Source of the DNA: Georgenia soli | GTDB taxonomy: Bacteria > Actinomycetota > Actinomycetes > Actinomycetales > Actinomycetaceae | DNA length: 64,000 bases | Assembly (NCBI RefSeq): GCF_002563695.1 | Contig: NZ_PDJI01000004.1 | Span: 3,720,001 to 3,784,000 of the forward strand | Reading direction: 5' to 3' | In this document: in pieces, positions 7,625 to 17,364 of the stretch | Layout: every line of letters begins with the position of its first letter | Numbering within the stretch: the first letter of the stretch is position 1 | Notes under the pieces: model-generated | What the model saw: the letters and a program-made list of their open reading frames with translations, nothing else | Told to the model about the DNA's origin: nothing | The model's database searches: none | Program-made: the position numbers and the translations under genes

Positions 7625-8305
7625 ATGCCCGCGACACCGACGCCGCGCCGCGGTCCTCACGCGCTGATCGGGGTTGTCGCCGTCGTCCTCGGCATCGCGG
7701 GGGTGGGCGTCGCGACGGCGATGGGACCGGACGACGTGGCCCGCGTTCCCGCAGCCGTCGCCCGGCCGGCCGCCGACCACGCCCGTGGTGAGGTGCCGTC
7801 CGGGCGTACGGAGCGCCCGACCGAGTCCGCGGACCCGTTCTCCGACGTCGTCGTGCCGCCGGTGCCCGCGGAAGGAACCACCTTCGCGACCATGCGGGTG
7901 CCCCGCTGGGGCGACTACGAGGAGCCGGTGAGCGAGGGCATCACCGACGCGGTCCTGGACGAGCTGGGCCTCGGCCGGTTCCCGGACAGCCAGATGCCGG
8001 GGGAGGAGGGCAACTTCGCCCTGGCCGGCCATCGCACGCTGCACTCGCGACCGCTCTACGGCGTCGAGGAGCTGGAGGTCGGTGACGAGATCATCGTGAC
8101 AGGTGCCGAGGGCGAGTACACCTACGCCGTGACGGGGCACGAGATCGTCGAGCCGGACCAGGTGCGCGTGGTGGAGCCGGACCCGCAGAACCCGGGAGGT
8201 CCCGCCGTCGGTCGGCTGATGACCCTGGTCGCGTGTCACCCGCTCGGATCCGTGGCCCAGCGCTACGTCGTCTACGCCGAGCTCGCCGCTTTCGAGGCGG
8301 CCTGA
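7625..8305 (+). CDS. Class E-like sortase
   Basis: A membrane-anchored transpeptidase of 226 residues expected to join sorting-signal proteins to the cell wall. One N-terminal transmembrane segment (about 13-33) is followed by a Pro-rich linker and the sortase barrel. Catalytic residues are visible: H136 in AGHRT, C204 in LVACHP and R213 in QRYVVYA. The usual TLxTC has become LVAC, so the threonine before cysteine is replaced by alanine. GGGGGAG precedes the ATG. It stands alone; no LPxTG/LAxTG substrate gene is nearby, so it is probably a housekeeping enzyme. Confidence 0.88.
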   Translation: MPATPTPRRGPHALIGVVAVVLGIAGVGVATAMGPDDVARVPAAVARPAADHARGEVPSGRTERPTESADPFSDVVVPPVPAEGTTFATMRVPRWGDYEEPVSEGITDAVLDELGLGRFPDSQMPGEEGNFALAGHRTLHSRPLYGVEELEVGDEIIVTGAEGEYTYAVTGHEIVEPDQVRVVEPDPQNPGGPAVGRLMTLVACHPLGSVAQRYVVYAELAAFEAA

Positions 8306-8328
8306 CGGCTCCGTCTCCCGGCCGAGGT

Positions 8329-8727
8329 TCAGCCGACGGCGCCGGGCACCTTCACGGCGGTGACCGGGCAGGGGGCGTCGAGCAGCACGCGTTGCGCCGC
8401 GCTCGCCATGAGCAGCTTGCCGACCGGGGTGCGGTGCCTGATCCCGATCACGACGAGAACGGCGGCGTTGTCCCGGGTGGCCTCGAGCACCTCCTCGGCG
8501 TAGTCGTAGTCGCCCGTCGGGCGGTGCACCGCGAACTCGATGCCGGCGTCCTGCAGCCTGCGCTCGAGCGCGGCCACGTCGGTGCCTGCATGGTCCTGCT
8601 CGTGCAGTCGCGGGCCGCGGCTCACCACCACGAGCCGGGCGGCCCGCAGCTGCGCCTCGCCGACGGCATGCTCGAGCGCGGCCTCTCCCTCGGGGGTCGG
8701 CGTGTGCGCGGCGACGACGACGGTCAC
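8329..8727 (-). CDS. Universal stress protein (UspA family)
   Basis: A single-domain 132-residue Usp protein. The nucleotide-binding signature is near the C-terminus: VVIGIRHRTPVGKLLMASAAQ, shown here across its key residues G, R, R, G-K and S. The GTG at 8727 is chosen because AAGGAGG lies 4 bases upstream. It lies 47 bases downstream of the APC permease on the same strand, so the two are probably co-transcribed, a pairing often seen for transporters and ATP-binding Usp proteins. Confidence 0.87.
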   Translation of the reverse strand: MTVVVAAHTPTPEGEAALEHAVGEAQLRAARLVVVSRGPRLHEQDHAGTDVAALERRLQDAGIEFAVHRPTGDYDYAEEVLEATRDNAAVLVVIGIRHRTPVGKLLMASAAQRVLLDAPCPVTAVKVPGAVG

Positions 8728-8774
8728 GGTTCCTCCTTGTGCTCGCCCGCCGTGGGCGGGGGGTGTCGGGACCA

Positions 8775-10181
8775 TCAGCCTTCCAGCGCGGCCGGGTCCC
8801 CGAAACGGGTCTTCTTGGCGCGCACCGCCCGGTTCCACAGGAACGTCAGGAACCACAGCACCACGCCGAGACCGAGCATCACGCCGGCGATCCGGTACTC
8901 GATCGGGTCCTGTGCCCACGGGCCCACGAGGAAGGCGCAGGTCAGTGCGCCGAGGTAGGGCAGCACCCGCGGTGAGCGGAAGTGCTCGTGCCCGACCGGA
9001 CGGCGGCGCAGCACCAGGACGGCGACGTTGACGACCGCGAAGACGCAGAGCAGCAGCAGGGCTGTGGTGCCGCCGAGCGCCGTCACCGCCTCCTCGCCCA
9101 TGAAGTTCGTGACCGTGATGATGAGTCCGGCAGCGACGAGGGTGGTGAAGACGATGGACGTCCACGGGGTGCGGCGGCTGCGCATGACCAGCCCGAGCGT
9201 GCGCGGGAGGACGTCCTGCCGGGCCATCCCGTAGATCAGCCGCGAGGCCATGAGCATGTTGATCAGGGCCGTGTTCGCCACCGCGAACATCGACAGGAAC
9301 GGGTAGATCACGTCCACCGGCAGCCCCGGCGCGCCGGCGCGGACCACCTCGAGCAGCGGTGTGGTGCTCTCGGAGAGGGTGCCGACGGGCACCACCGCCA
9401 CGGCCGCCACCGAGACGAGGACGTAGACGGTGACGGTGATGCCGAGGCCGGTCAGCATGACCCGCGGGAAGGTGCGGACAGGGTCCTTGGTCTCCTCGGC
9501 CATGTTCACGGAGTCCTCGAACCCGACCATCGAGAAGAACGCGAGCGAGGTCGCGGAGGTGAGGGCGAGGAAGGTGGTCTTGTCCTCGGCGGACTCGAAG
9601 ACCATGACCCGGCCCAGGTCGGCGCCGCCCTGCGTCATGGCCCAGAGGCCGATGGCGATGACGATGAGCAGGCCGGTCAGCTCGACGAGCGTGAGCACGA
9701 CGTTGAGCTTCAGGCTCTCGGAGACCCCGCGCAGGTTGATGACCGCGAGCAGCGCGACGAACGTGACGGCGACGGCGGTGACGCCGCCCTGGCCCCAGTC
9801 GAGGCCGAAGCCGACGATGAAGTTCTCACCGAGGAACTTCGCGGCTGTGGACGCGGAGGTGATGCCGGAGCTCAGCACGGCGAAGGTGACGAGGAACGTC
9901 AGGAAGTGCACGCCGAACGCCTTGTGCGTGTACAGGGCCGCGCCCGCGGCCTGCGGGTACTTCGTGACGAGCTCCAGGTAGGAGAACGCGGTGATCGTGG
10001 CGACGACGAAGGCGAGGAGGATCGGCGCCCAGGCCGCGCCGCCGACCTCGCCGGCCACCTGGCCGGTGAGGGCGTACACGCCGGTGCCGAGGATGTCGCC
10101 GACGATGAACAGCAGGAGCAGCCTCGGGCCGATGACTCGTTTGAGCTCTGGCCTGGCCGTCTCGACAGCCGTGTCGGTCAT
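8775..10181 (-). CDS. APC superfamily amino acid permease
   Basis: A secondary transporter of 468 residues with about 12 hydrophobic helices. The first helix carries the APC signature (LLLLFIVGDILGTGVYALTGQ, with the GxGVY/GxG unwinding motif), and helix 6 shows FFSMVGFEDSVNMAEETKDP, where F-x-G-F/Y-E/D and E-E are the classic APC substrate and gating motifs. The ATG at 10181 is preceded by GGGGGAGG. The Usp gene follows. Substrate unknown, most likely an amino acid. Confidence 0.88.
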   Translation of the reverse strand: MTDTAVETARPELKRVIGPRLLLLFIVGDILGTGVYALTGQVAGEVGGAAWAPILLAFVVATITAFSYLELVTKYPQAAGAALYTHKAFGVHFLTFLVTFAVLSSGITSASTAAKFLGENFIVGFGLDWGQGGVTAVAVTFVALLAVINLRGVSESLKLNVVLTLVELTGLLIVIAIGLWAMTQGGADLGRVMVFESAEDKTTFLALTSATSLAFFSMVGFEDSVNMAEETKDPVRTFPRVMLTGLGITVTVYVLVSVAAVAVVPVGTLSESTTPLLEVVRAGAPGLPVDVIYPFLSMFAVANTALINMLMASRLIYGMARQDVLPRTLGLVMRSRRTPWTSIVFTTLVAAGLIITVTNFMGEEAVTALGGTTALLLLCVFAVVNVAVLVLRRRPVGHEHFRSPRVLPYLGALTCAFLVGPWAQDPIEYRIAGVMLGLGVVLWFLTFLWNRAVRAKKTRFGDPAALEG

Positions 10182-10288
10182 CGCCTCCCCCTCCGAGGTG
10201 GTCGACGTCACGATTTTGTGCCGTCGACGTCCCCGGACTCTGGCGGAGGGTGCGGGACCCCGCAACTCATAGGCGCGCGCCTGCAGCC

Positions 10289-10367
10289 GCCGACTGCCTG
10301 CTCGGGCTCCTCGGACTCCGGTGGGAGGCCGACTGCCTACTCGGGCTCCTCGGACTCCGGTGGGAGG
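10289..10367. repeat. 39-bp tandem duplication over a stop codon
   Basis: Two adjacent copies (10289-10328 and 10328-10367) differ by a single base. The inner copy includes the last eleven codons and TAG stop of the flavin-nucleotide-binding protein gene. In the outer copy the stop position reads CAG (Gln) on the coding strand. The duplicated unit is 13 codons long. Confidence 0.9.
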
Positions 10368-10765
10368 TGGAACCTGCGGCCCTCGACGTTCACCGGGGTG
10401 ATCTCGACGAACACGGGCTTGCCGTCGCCGACCCGCGGGCGCAGGTGCAGCTGCTCGGCGGCCTCCGTCTCAGCCTCGGCCTCGAGCTGTCGGGCCGTCC
10501 CCTGGACGACGACGGAGACGGCGGAGTCGGTGCCGATGTCGTCGATCTCGAGCGCGACGTGGCTGTTGATCGTGAGTTCCAGCAGCTTGCTGCCCTGGGC
10601 GGTGCGCAGGTAGAGCCGGCGGCGTGAGGTCGCGTAGTTGATGGGAAAGATGTCCGGCTGGTCCTGCACGCTCACGGCCAGGCGGCCGAGGTCCTTGGCC
10701 TCGAGCAGCCGCCAGCACTCGTCCTCGTCGAGCATCGTCACCTGACGTTCAGCGTCGAATCCCAT
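10337..10765 (-). CDS. Pyridoxamine 5'-phosphate oxidase family (flavin-nucleotide-binding) protein
   Basis: A small split-barrel protein of 142 residues. Typical features are the N-terminal LDEDECWRLLEAKDLGRLAVSV, then PINYA and the strand LYLRTAQGSKLLEL. This is the Nim-like/PNPOx-like group that binds FMN, haem or F420 and often detoxifies nitro or other small compounds; the specific reaction is unknown. ATG at 10765 used; an ATG ten codons downstream (10735) with AGGTGA before it is an equally reasonable start. The 3' end is tandemly duplicated. Confidence 0.82.
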   Translation of the reverse strand: MGFDAERQVTMLDEDECWRLLEAKDLGRLAVSVQDQPDIFPINYATSRRRLYLRTAQGSKLLELTINSHVALEIDDIGTDSAVSVVVQGTARQLEAEAETEAAEQLHLRPRVGDGKPVFVEITPVNVEGRRFHLPPESEEPE

Positions 10766-10850
10766 GCTCCATTGTCAGTCTGGCCCGGCTGTCTGCGTGG
10801 GCCGTTGGTCGCAACCCCGGTCTGACTTCGGCACGGTGCGGGCCGACCGC

Positions 10851-12362
10851 TCACGCGAGCGATCGCACGGTCTCCACGGTGTCCGCCTCCGCCGCGGTCT
10901 TGTCGTCGCGGTAGCGCAGGACGCGGGCGAAGCGGAGCGCCATCCCGCCGGGATAGCGCGGCGACCGCTGGATGCCGTCGAACGCTACCTCCACCACCTG
11001 CTCCGGGCGGACGTGCACGACGTGCCCGCTGCGGCCTGTCTCGAGCTCGAGGAACCGGCGCGTCTGCCAGGCCAGCATCTCGTCCGTCATCCCCTTGAAA
11101 GTCTTGCCGAGCATGACGAAGCCGTCGCCGTCGCGGGCCCCGAGGTGGATGTTCGACAGCGTGCCCTGCCGTCGCCCGCTGCCCCACTCCACGGCGAGCA
11201 CCACGAGGTCCAGCGTGTGCCTCGGCTTGACCTTCACCCACGCCGAACCCCGTCGGCCTGCGTCGTAGGGCGCCTGGAGATTCTTGACGACGACGCCCTC
11301 GTGGCCGCGCGCGATCATCTCGGCGAAGAAGTTCTGGACCTCCGCGGGGTCGGAGGTGGGGCACCGGGGGACCGTGGCCGCCTCGGGCACGAGTCCACCG
11401 AGCGCCCTGAACCGTTCCGAGGCGGGAGAGTCGATGAGGTCGCGCCCGTCGAGGTGCAGGACGTCGAAGAAGTAGACGGTCAGCGGGATCTGCTCACGCA
11501 GCGCCACGGCGTCCCTGCTCATCGTGCGGGAACCGGTCTCCTGGAACGGCCGCGGCCGTCCGTCCGGTCCCAGCGCGATCGCCTCACCGTCCAGGACGAC
11601 GGCGTCCGTCTCGAGCGAGAGGGCGACCTCCACGACCTCTGGCAACCGGTCGGTGATGTCGTCGAGGGAGCGGGTGAAGACCGTGACCTCTTCACCAGCC
11701 CGGTGCACCTGGACGCGGATCCCGTCGATCTTTCCGTCCGCCACGACGGCGGAGCCCGCCTTCTCCAGGGCTGCCGGGACGTCGGGGGCCGAGGCCGCGA
11801 GCATGGGGCGGACAGGTCGTCCCACCTCGAGGCGGAACTGCTCCAGCGCCTCGGCCCCGCCGGCGAGGGCGGCACTGGCGATGGGCCCCGAGAGGGCGGA
11901 GAACATCGCCGCGCGACGGACCAGTGCGACCGGCACGTCGGCAGCGGCGGCGATGGCGTCGAGAAGGACGGAGTCCAGGGCGCCCTGCCGCAGCTCGCCC
12001 AGCATCAGCGCGCGAAGGAACTGCTGCTCCGCCGTCGTCGCGCGGGAGAACAGGGTGCGGACAGCTTCTCCGCGAGCTGCCTGGGAACCGGTTCCGGCGA
12101 GGGCGGCGAGCTCCTCGAGCGCCTGGTCCACCTGGGTCGGCGTGAGCGACGGCTCCCGTGCCGGCTCCGGGAGCTCGGCAAGGCTGCGCCAACCGACACC
12201 GGTCCGACGCTGCCGCGGTCGACCGGAGAGGAAGGAGGCGACGACCTCGGCCTCGCCCTCGCCGGCCGCCTTCAGCGCTGCGGCAAGAAGCGCACGCTTC
12301 TCCAGGCGTGAGCGGGTGGCCGCAACGGCGGCATGGGTGTCGACCAGCTCGGCGAGCAGCAC
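10851..12362 (-). CDS. ligB: ATP-dependent DNA ligase (LigB-type)
   Basis: Seals nicks in double-stranded DNA using ATP. The 503-residue length and architecture match actinobacterial LigB: an N-terminal helical DNA-binding domain (about 1-180), the nucleotidyltransferase core with adenylation motif I at K211 (KIDGIR), motif III (LTVYFFDVLHLDG), motif IV (GHEGVVVK), motif V (SAWVKVKPR), and a C-terminal OB-fold. All catalytic motifs look intact. The GTG start at 12362 has little leader. Such ligases are accessory to NAD-dependent LigA and are usually linked to repair. The next gene upstream is an SOS-controlled HNH gene. Confidence 0.93.
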   Translation of the reverse strand: MLLAELVDTHAAVAATRSRLEKRALLAAALKAAGEGEAEVVASFLSGRPRQRRTGVGWRSLAELPEPAREPSLTPTQVDQALEELAALAGTGSQAARGEAVRTLFSRATTAEQQFLRALMLGELRQGALDSVLLDAIAAAADVPVALVRRAAMFSALSGPIASAALAGGAEALEQFRLEVGRPVRPMLAASAPDVPAALEKAGSAVVADGKIDGIRVQVHRAGEEVTVFTRSLDDITDRLPEVVEVALSLETDAVVLDGEAIALGPDGRPRPFQETGSRTMSRDAVALREQIPLTVYFFDVLHLDGRDLIDSPASERFRALGGLVPEAATVPRCPTSDPAEVQNFFAEMIARGHEGVVVKNLQAPYDAGRRGSAWVKVKPRHTLDLVVLAVEWGSGRRQGTLSNIHLGARDGDGFVMLGKTFKGMTDEMLAWQTRRFLELETGRSGHVVHVRPEQVVEVAFDGIQRSPRYPGGMALRFARVLRYRDDKTAAEADTVETVRSLA

Positions 12363-12626
12363 GCAACGATGATGGCAGGTCCGTGCGTCGCGGTCAGTTC
12401 GGCGGGGAGGGGATGAGTCGTCCTGTCACACGGTGCCGCGCGACGTCGCGGAGGGCTGCCGTGCGTCGGGGCCGCCAGGCTGGAGCGGCTCTTCCCGGGC
12501 GGCCGGATGCCGTCAGTTCGACCACCAGGACGACGCACCTCGCGAACCTAGGGTGACCGTCGTCTGCACGGTTTGAGTTGCCGCCCTCCACAGGGGCGGA
12601 ATCGGCATGGTTTTCGCACGCCGAGT

Positions 12627-12926
12627 TGCCGCGGTTTCCACAGGGGCTGGAATGCCACCGCTTCCACAGGGGCTGGAATGTCACCGCTTCCACAGGGGCT
12701 GGAATGTCACCGCTTCCACAGGGGCTGGAATGCCACCGCTTCTACAGAGGCTGAATTGCCACGGTTCCCACAGCACTGAAAGACCGCGGCTTCCGCAGGC
12801 CTGAAATGCCGCGCCTTTCACAGGGCTGAGATCCTCCGGCACCGCAGGGCTCAATCCCCGTCGTCCCGCGGCTGACGAAGGGTCCATGTGACTAGGTGGC
12901 CGGCCTTCCACAGGGTCTGAAATGCC
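12627..12926. repeat. Decaying 26-bp tandem array, about 7 units plus degenerate copies
   Basis: Units of 26 bp, each carrying TTCCACAGGGGCTGGAAT, run without spacers. Units at 12653, 12679 and 12705 are nearly identical, those at 12627 and 12731 differ at a few positions, and copies from 12757 onward degrade and lose register. Isolated copies occur at 12570 and 12906. The gap 12363-13079 holds this array, three TATCCACA/GATCCACA-like 9-mers (12930-12980) and the HNH-gene promoter, and no credible gene. Confidence 0.9.
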
Positions 12927-13006
12927 ACCCTATCCACACTCGACGATCCACAGTCGATACTCGCTTCCTGCGTATCCACAGATTGGGTGGAATTCGCTGA
13001 TAACTC

Positions 13007-13035
13007 TTGCAGGTCGAACGGGCGTTCGATAGTTT
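13007..13035 (+). promoter_or_regulatory. SOS promoter: LexA box filling the -35/-10 spacer
   Basis: TTGCAG (13007-13012), 17 bases, then TAGTTT (13030-13035) form a good promoter. The spacer contains TCGAAC-gggc-GTTCGA (13014-13029), a perfect match to the actinobacterial LexA/SOS consensus TCGAAC(N4)GTTCGA. LexA bound here would block polymerase directly. The start codon is 45 bases further on. Confidence 0.85.
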
Positions 13036-13079
13036 GTCCGTATTGGAACGGGCCGATTCGAGCGACGGGGGCGAGTGTG

Positions 13080-14636
13080 ATGACGGGGAGCTCTGCTGCC
13101 GCCACCGCTGGGCAGATCGTCGCCTCCCGGCTGGCGCAGATGCGGGACGCGCTCGACGCGCTGGCGGACGTCGACCTGCACGAGCTCGAGGGCGACGCAC
13201 TGATGAGCGCGCTGGACGGCGTCGAGCAGATCCGTCGGAGAGGTGACGCGCTCGCCGCCAGGGTGCTGGCAACCGTAGAGGCGGACGGTCGGTGGGCGGT
13301 GGACGGGGCGCGCTCAATGGCGGCTTGGTACCGGGCGCGGACCGGGCGGCACCGGTCGAGTGCCGCGCGGGACGTCCGGCAGGCAAGAGCGCTCCGCGAC
13401 CATCTGCCAGGAACCGCCAAGGCGCTCGCGGCCGGCGAGATCAGCACGGACCACGTCGCTGCGATCGTGCGTCACACCACCAACACGGAGGCGCGGCGCG
13501 AACGGCTACGTGACGAAGAGGTCGGTGAGGACTTCCTGCTGACGCACGCCAAGGAGCTTGACGCATCGGCCTTCGACACAGCGGTGAAGCACTGGGGGCT
13601 GCGGGCGGACCCTGAGGCCTCCGACCGGGCGTACGTCGAGGACAGCGACCGCGAGGAGTTCTACCTCGCCGAGACGACCGACGGTTACGTGCCGGGCGGG
13701 TGGCTGTCCCGGTCGAGCGGTCAGGTGCTTCTCACCGCGCTGAAGGCCCGGACCGGCACGCCTGCCAAGGGTGATCGACGGTCACCGGCTCAGCGGCTCG
13801 CGAAGTCCCTCCTTGGGCTCGCGCATCTCGGGCTGGACTCAGGCACGCTGCGACCGGGAGCACGCATCCGGCCCCATGTCAGCGTGCACGTGCCGTTCGA
13901 GACACTTCAGCGGCTCATCGCCGCTTCAGCACCCGCGCGCCGGCACTCCGGCTGCTCACTCTCCGGTGACACCTCCAGATCCGCTTCCGCTGACACCCCC
14001 AGTTCCGCAGAGCATCGCGGCTCGGCGTTCGGCCTCACCGGCCCGGTGGCGAACAGTCGTGACCGCGCCGGCGTCGGCCTCGACGTCGGAGAGGTCGGAC
14101 TCCCTGATGGTGATCATTCGGTCGACGGCGGCTCCGGCGTCGGGCTGTGCAACTGCGGGCAGGAGCTGCCCGACTCGGTGATCGGGGCGGACCTGGACGC
14201 CGCCTCGATGGGCGCGGTCCCCCCTGCGACGTTCGAGGACGGCACTCCGCTGCCGCCGACGTTGCTGGCCAGGCTCGCGTGTTCAAGCGGGCTCCATCGG
14301 GTTGTCTTCGGACCTGATTCCGAGGTTCTGGATGTCGGCCGTGAGCAGCGCATCTTCGCCGCCGCGCAGACCAGGGCGATCATCGCGAGGGACAAGCACT
14401 GCCAGTTCCCCAACTGCGACGCCCCGCCCGGGGAGGGCGAGGTCCATCACAGCGTCTGGTGGTGGGAGCATTTCGGTTCCACCAGCGTCAAGCTCGGCGT
14501 CCTGCTCTGCTGGCAGCATCATGACCACGTGCATCAGCACCGCATCAGCATCGAGCGGCGGAGACGGCGGTGGGTCTTTCTCCGCCGCGACGGCACCGAG
14601 ATCGAGCGCACCACGCACGCTGACGCGCGTCGATGA
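13080..14636 (+). CDS. DUF222 and HNH endonuclease domain protein (13E12-type)
   Basis: A 518-residue protein with an N-terminal DUF222 region (about 1-330, helical) and a C-terminal HNH nuclease motif: CQFPNCD zinc-ribbon-like start, HHSVWWWEHFG, and LLCWQHHDHVHQHR, providing the paired cysteines and the H-N/H-H metal residues. The open frame extends upstream to 12987, but the SOS promoter lies inside that extension, so the ATG at 13080 (or the GTG just before it) is the true start. Residues 310-370 form a Ser/Pro-rich linker. Homologues of this family are SOS-induced in mycobacteria, which agrees with the LexA box here. The biological target is not established. Confidence 0.88.
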   Translation: MTGSSAAATAGQIVASRLAQMRDALDALADVDLHELEGDALMSALDGVEQIRRRGDALAARVLATVEADGRWAVDGARSMAAWYRARTGRHRSSAARDVRQARALRDHLPGTAKALAAGEISTDHVAAIVRHTTNTEARRERLRDEEVGEDFLLTHAKELDASAFDTAVKHWGLRADPEASDRAYVEDSDREEFYLAETTDGYVPGGWLSRSSGQVLLTALKARTGTPAKGDRRSPAQRLAKSLLGLAHLGLDSGTLRPGARIRPHVSVHVPFETLQRLIAASAPARRHSGCSLSGDTSRSASADTPSSAEHRGSAFGLTGPVANSRDRAGVGLDVGEVGLPDGDHSVDGGSGVGLCNCGQELPDSVIGADLDAASMGAVPPATFEDGTPLPPTLLARLACSSGLHRVVFGPDSEVLDVGREQRIFAAAQTRAIIARDKHCQFPNCDAPPGEGEVHHSVWWWEHFGSTSVKLGVLLCWQHHDHVHQHRISIERRRRRWVFLRRDGTEIERTTHADARR

Positions 14637-14743
14637 CGTGGCCGCACGACGGCGCCGCCCGCCGAATGGAAGCACGTCCTCGGCGACCTGCACCGTCTGC
14701 CTCGGGCGGGGGCAGTGGCCGGTGCGGCTCGTAGGCTGAGGGG

Positions 14744-15679
14744 GTGCAGGTGGTGGAGCGGACCTGGGTGCCGGCGTGGCCGTGCGCGGTCGGCCAGACG
14801 CTCGCGGTCCTCCGCCACGGCCCCGCGGACCCGACGGTACGGTTCGGCGCCGGCGTCTACTGGCGCGGCATGCGCACGCCGGCGGGGCCGGCCACCCTCC
14901 GTCTCGAGGTGAGCGCAGCCGACGGTGGGATCCGCGCGGCGGCCTGGGGCGCGGGTGCTGCGTGGGCGGTGGGCGCGGTCCCCGCCATGCTCGGCGCCGA
15001 GGACGACCCCTCCGGCTTCCGGCCCGACCGACATCCGCAGGTCGCCCGGCTGGCGCACCACTTCCCGCACCTCCGGCTGCCGCGCACCGGACTCGTCATG
15101 GAGTCGCTCGTCCCGGCGATCATCGAGCAGCGCGTCACCGGCACGGAAGCGTTCGCCGGCCACCGGCGACTGGTCCACTTCTACGGCGAGCGGGCCCCTG
15201 GCCCCGGCGCGGACCTTCGCCTGTGGGTGCCGCCGACCCCTCAGACGTTGGCCGCGATCCCCTCCTGGCAGTGGCTGCGCCTCGGCATCGACCCCGCACG
15301 CTCACGCACGATCGTCGGTGCGGCCCGCGTCGCGCCGTCCCTCGAGAGGGCCGCCGGCGTGTCCGCCGCCGACGCGGACCTCCGTCTCCGGTCGCTCCCC
15401 GGCATCGGGGTCTGGACCAGCGCGGAGACTCGCATGCGATCCCACGGTGACGCGGACGCCGTCAGCTTCGGCGACTACAACGTCGCCCGCGACGTCGGAT
15501 GGGCCCTGACGGGCAAGGACGGCGTCGACGACGACGGTCTCGCCGAGCTGCTCGAGCCGTTCCGCCCGCACCGTTACCGGGTGCAGCGGCTCGTCGAGCT
15601 CGCGGGGATCCGCCGCCCGAGACGGGGCGCCCGCATGCCGCTACGCACGCACCTGCCGGTGGCCCAGAGGGCCCAATAG
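14744..15679 (+). CDS. DNA-3-methyladenine glycosylase II-like (HhH-GPD) protein
   Basis: A 311-residue DNA base-excision glycosylase of the AlkA-like HhH-GPD superfamily, expected to remove alkylated purines. Visible are the helix region LVPAIIEQRVTGTEAF (the typical I-x-Q-Q/R-V segment), the hairpin LRSLPGIGVWTSAE, and the catalytic aspartate region DADAVSFGDYNVARDVG. The hairpin residues LPGIGxWT are conserved. Start is the GTG at 14744; a GTG two codons later is possible. It follows the SOS-controlled HNH gene by 107 bases on the same strand. Confidence 0.85.
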   Translation: MQVVERTWVPAWPCAVGQTLAVLRHGPADPTVRFGAGVYWRGMRTPAGPATLRLEVSAADGGIRAAAWGAGAAWAVGAVPAMLGAEDDPSGFRPDRHPQVARLAHHFPHLRLPRTGLVMESLVPAIIEQRVTGTEAFAGHRRLVHFYGERAPGPGADLRLWVPPTPQTLAAIPSWQWLRLGIDPARSRTIVGAARVAPSLERAAGVSAADADLRLRSLPGIGVWTSAETRMRSHGDADAVSFGDYNVARDVGWALTGKDGVDDDGLAELLEPFRPHRYRVQRLVELAGIRRPRRGARMPLRTHLPVAQRAQ

Positions 15680-15683
15680 TCCG

Positions 15684-15770
15684 CATGCCGGAAACACAGT
15701 TCCGATTTCTTGTCCCGACCGTCGTCAAGGACTAAAGTCCTCCTCACACCGTGGGCGTTGTTCCGGCATG
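15684..15770 (+). promoter_or_regulatory. xdh operon promoter with nested palindromes
   Basis: TTGTCC (15710-15715), a 17-base spacer and TAAAGT (15733-15738) form a credible promoter. The -10 lies inside the perfect palindrome AGGACT-AA-AGTCCT (15728-15741), whose GGACTWWAGTCC core equals that of the mycobacterial DosR box. An outer exact 10-bp inverted repeat, CATGCCGGAA (15684-15693) and TTCCGGCATG (15761-15770), brackets the promoter. Regulator identity is inferred. Confidence 0.6.
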
Positions 15771-15852
15771 GATAACCTGCGACCGCGGATCGAGATTGAA
15801 ACCATGCCATGACCCGCACCCGCCATCGTCGGCGGGTCGAGGAGCGTGAGCG

Positions 15853-17360
<1,508 letters not shown>

Positions 17361-17364
<4 letters not shown>

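Noticed and set aside
12627..12926. The 26-bp array as a CRISPR
   Set aside because: Units are contiguous with no unique spacers, and no cas genes are present. The same reasoning excludes the 20-bp array at 21161-21290.
12930..12980. DnaA-box cluster or replication origin
   Set aside because: The 9-mers differ from TTATCCACA by one or two bases, the neighbours are not dnaA/dnaN/recF, and no AT-rich unwinding region is present.
12987..13079. N-terminal extension of the DUF222-HNH protein starting at 12987
   Set aside because: The -35, LexA box and -10 lie inside it, so it would be upstream of the transcription start.
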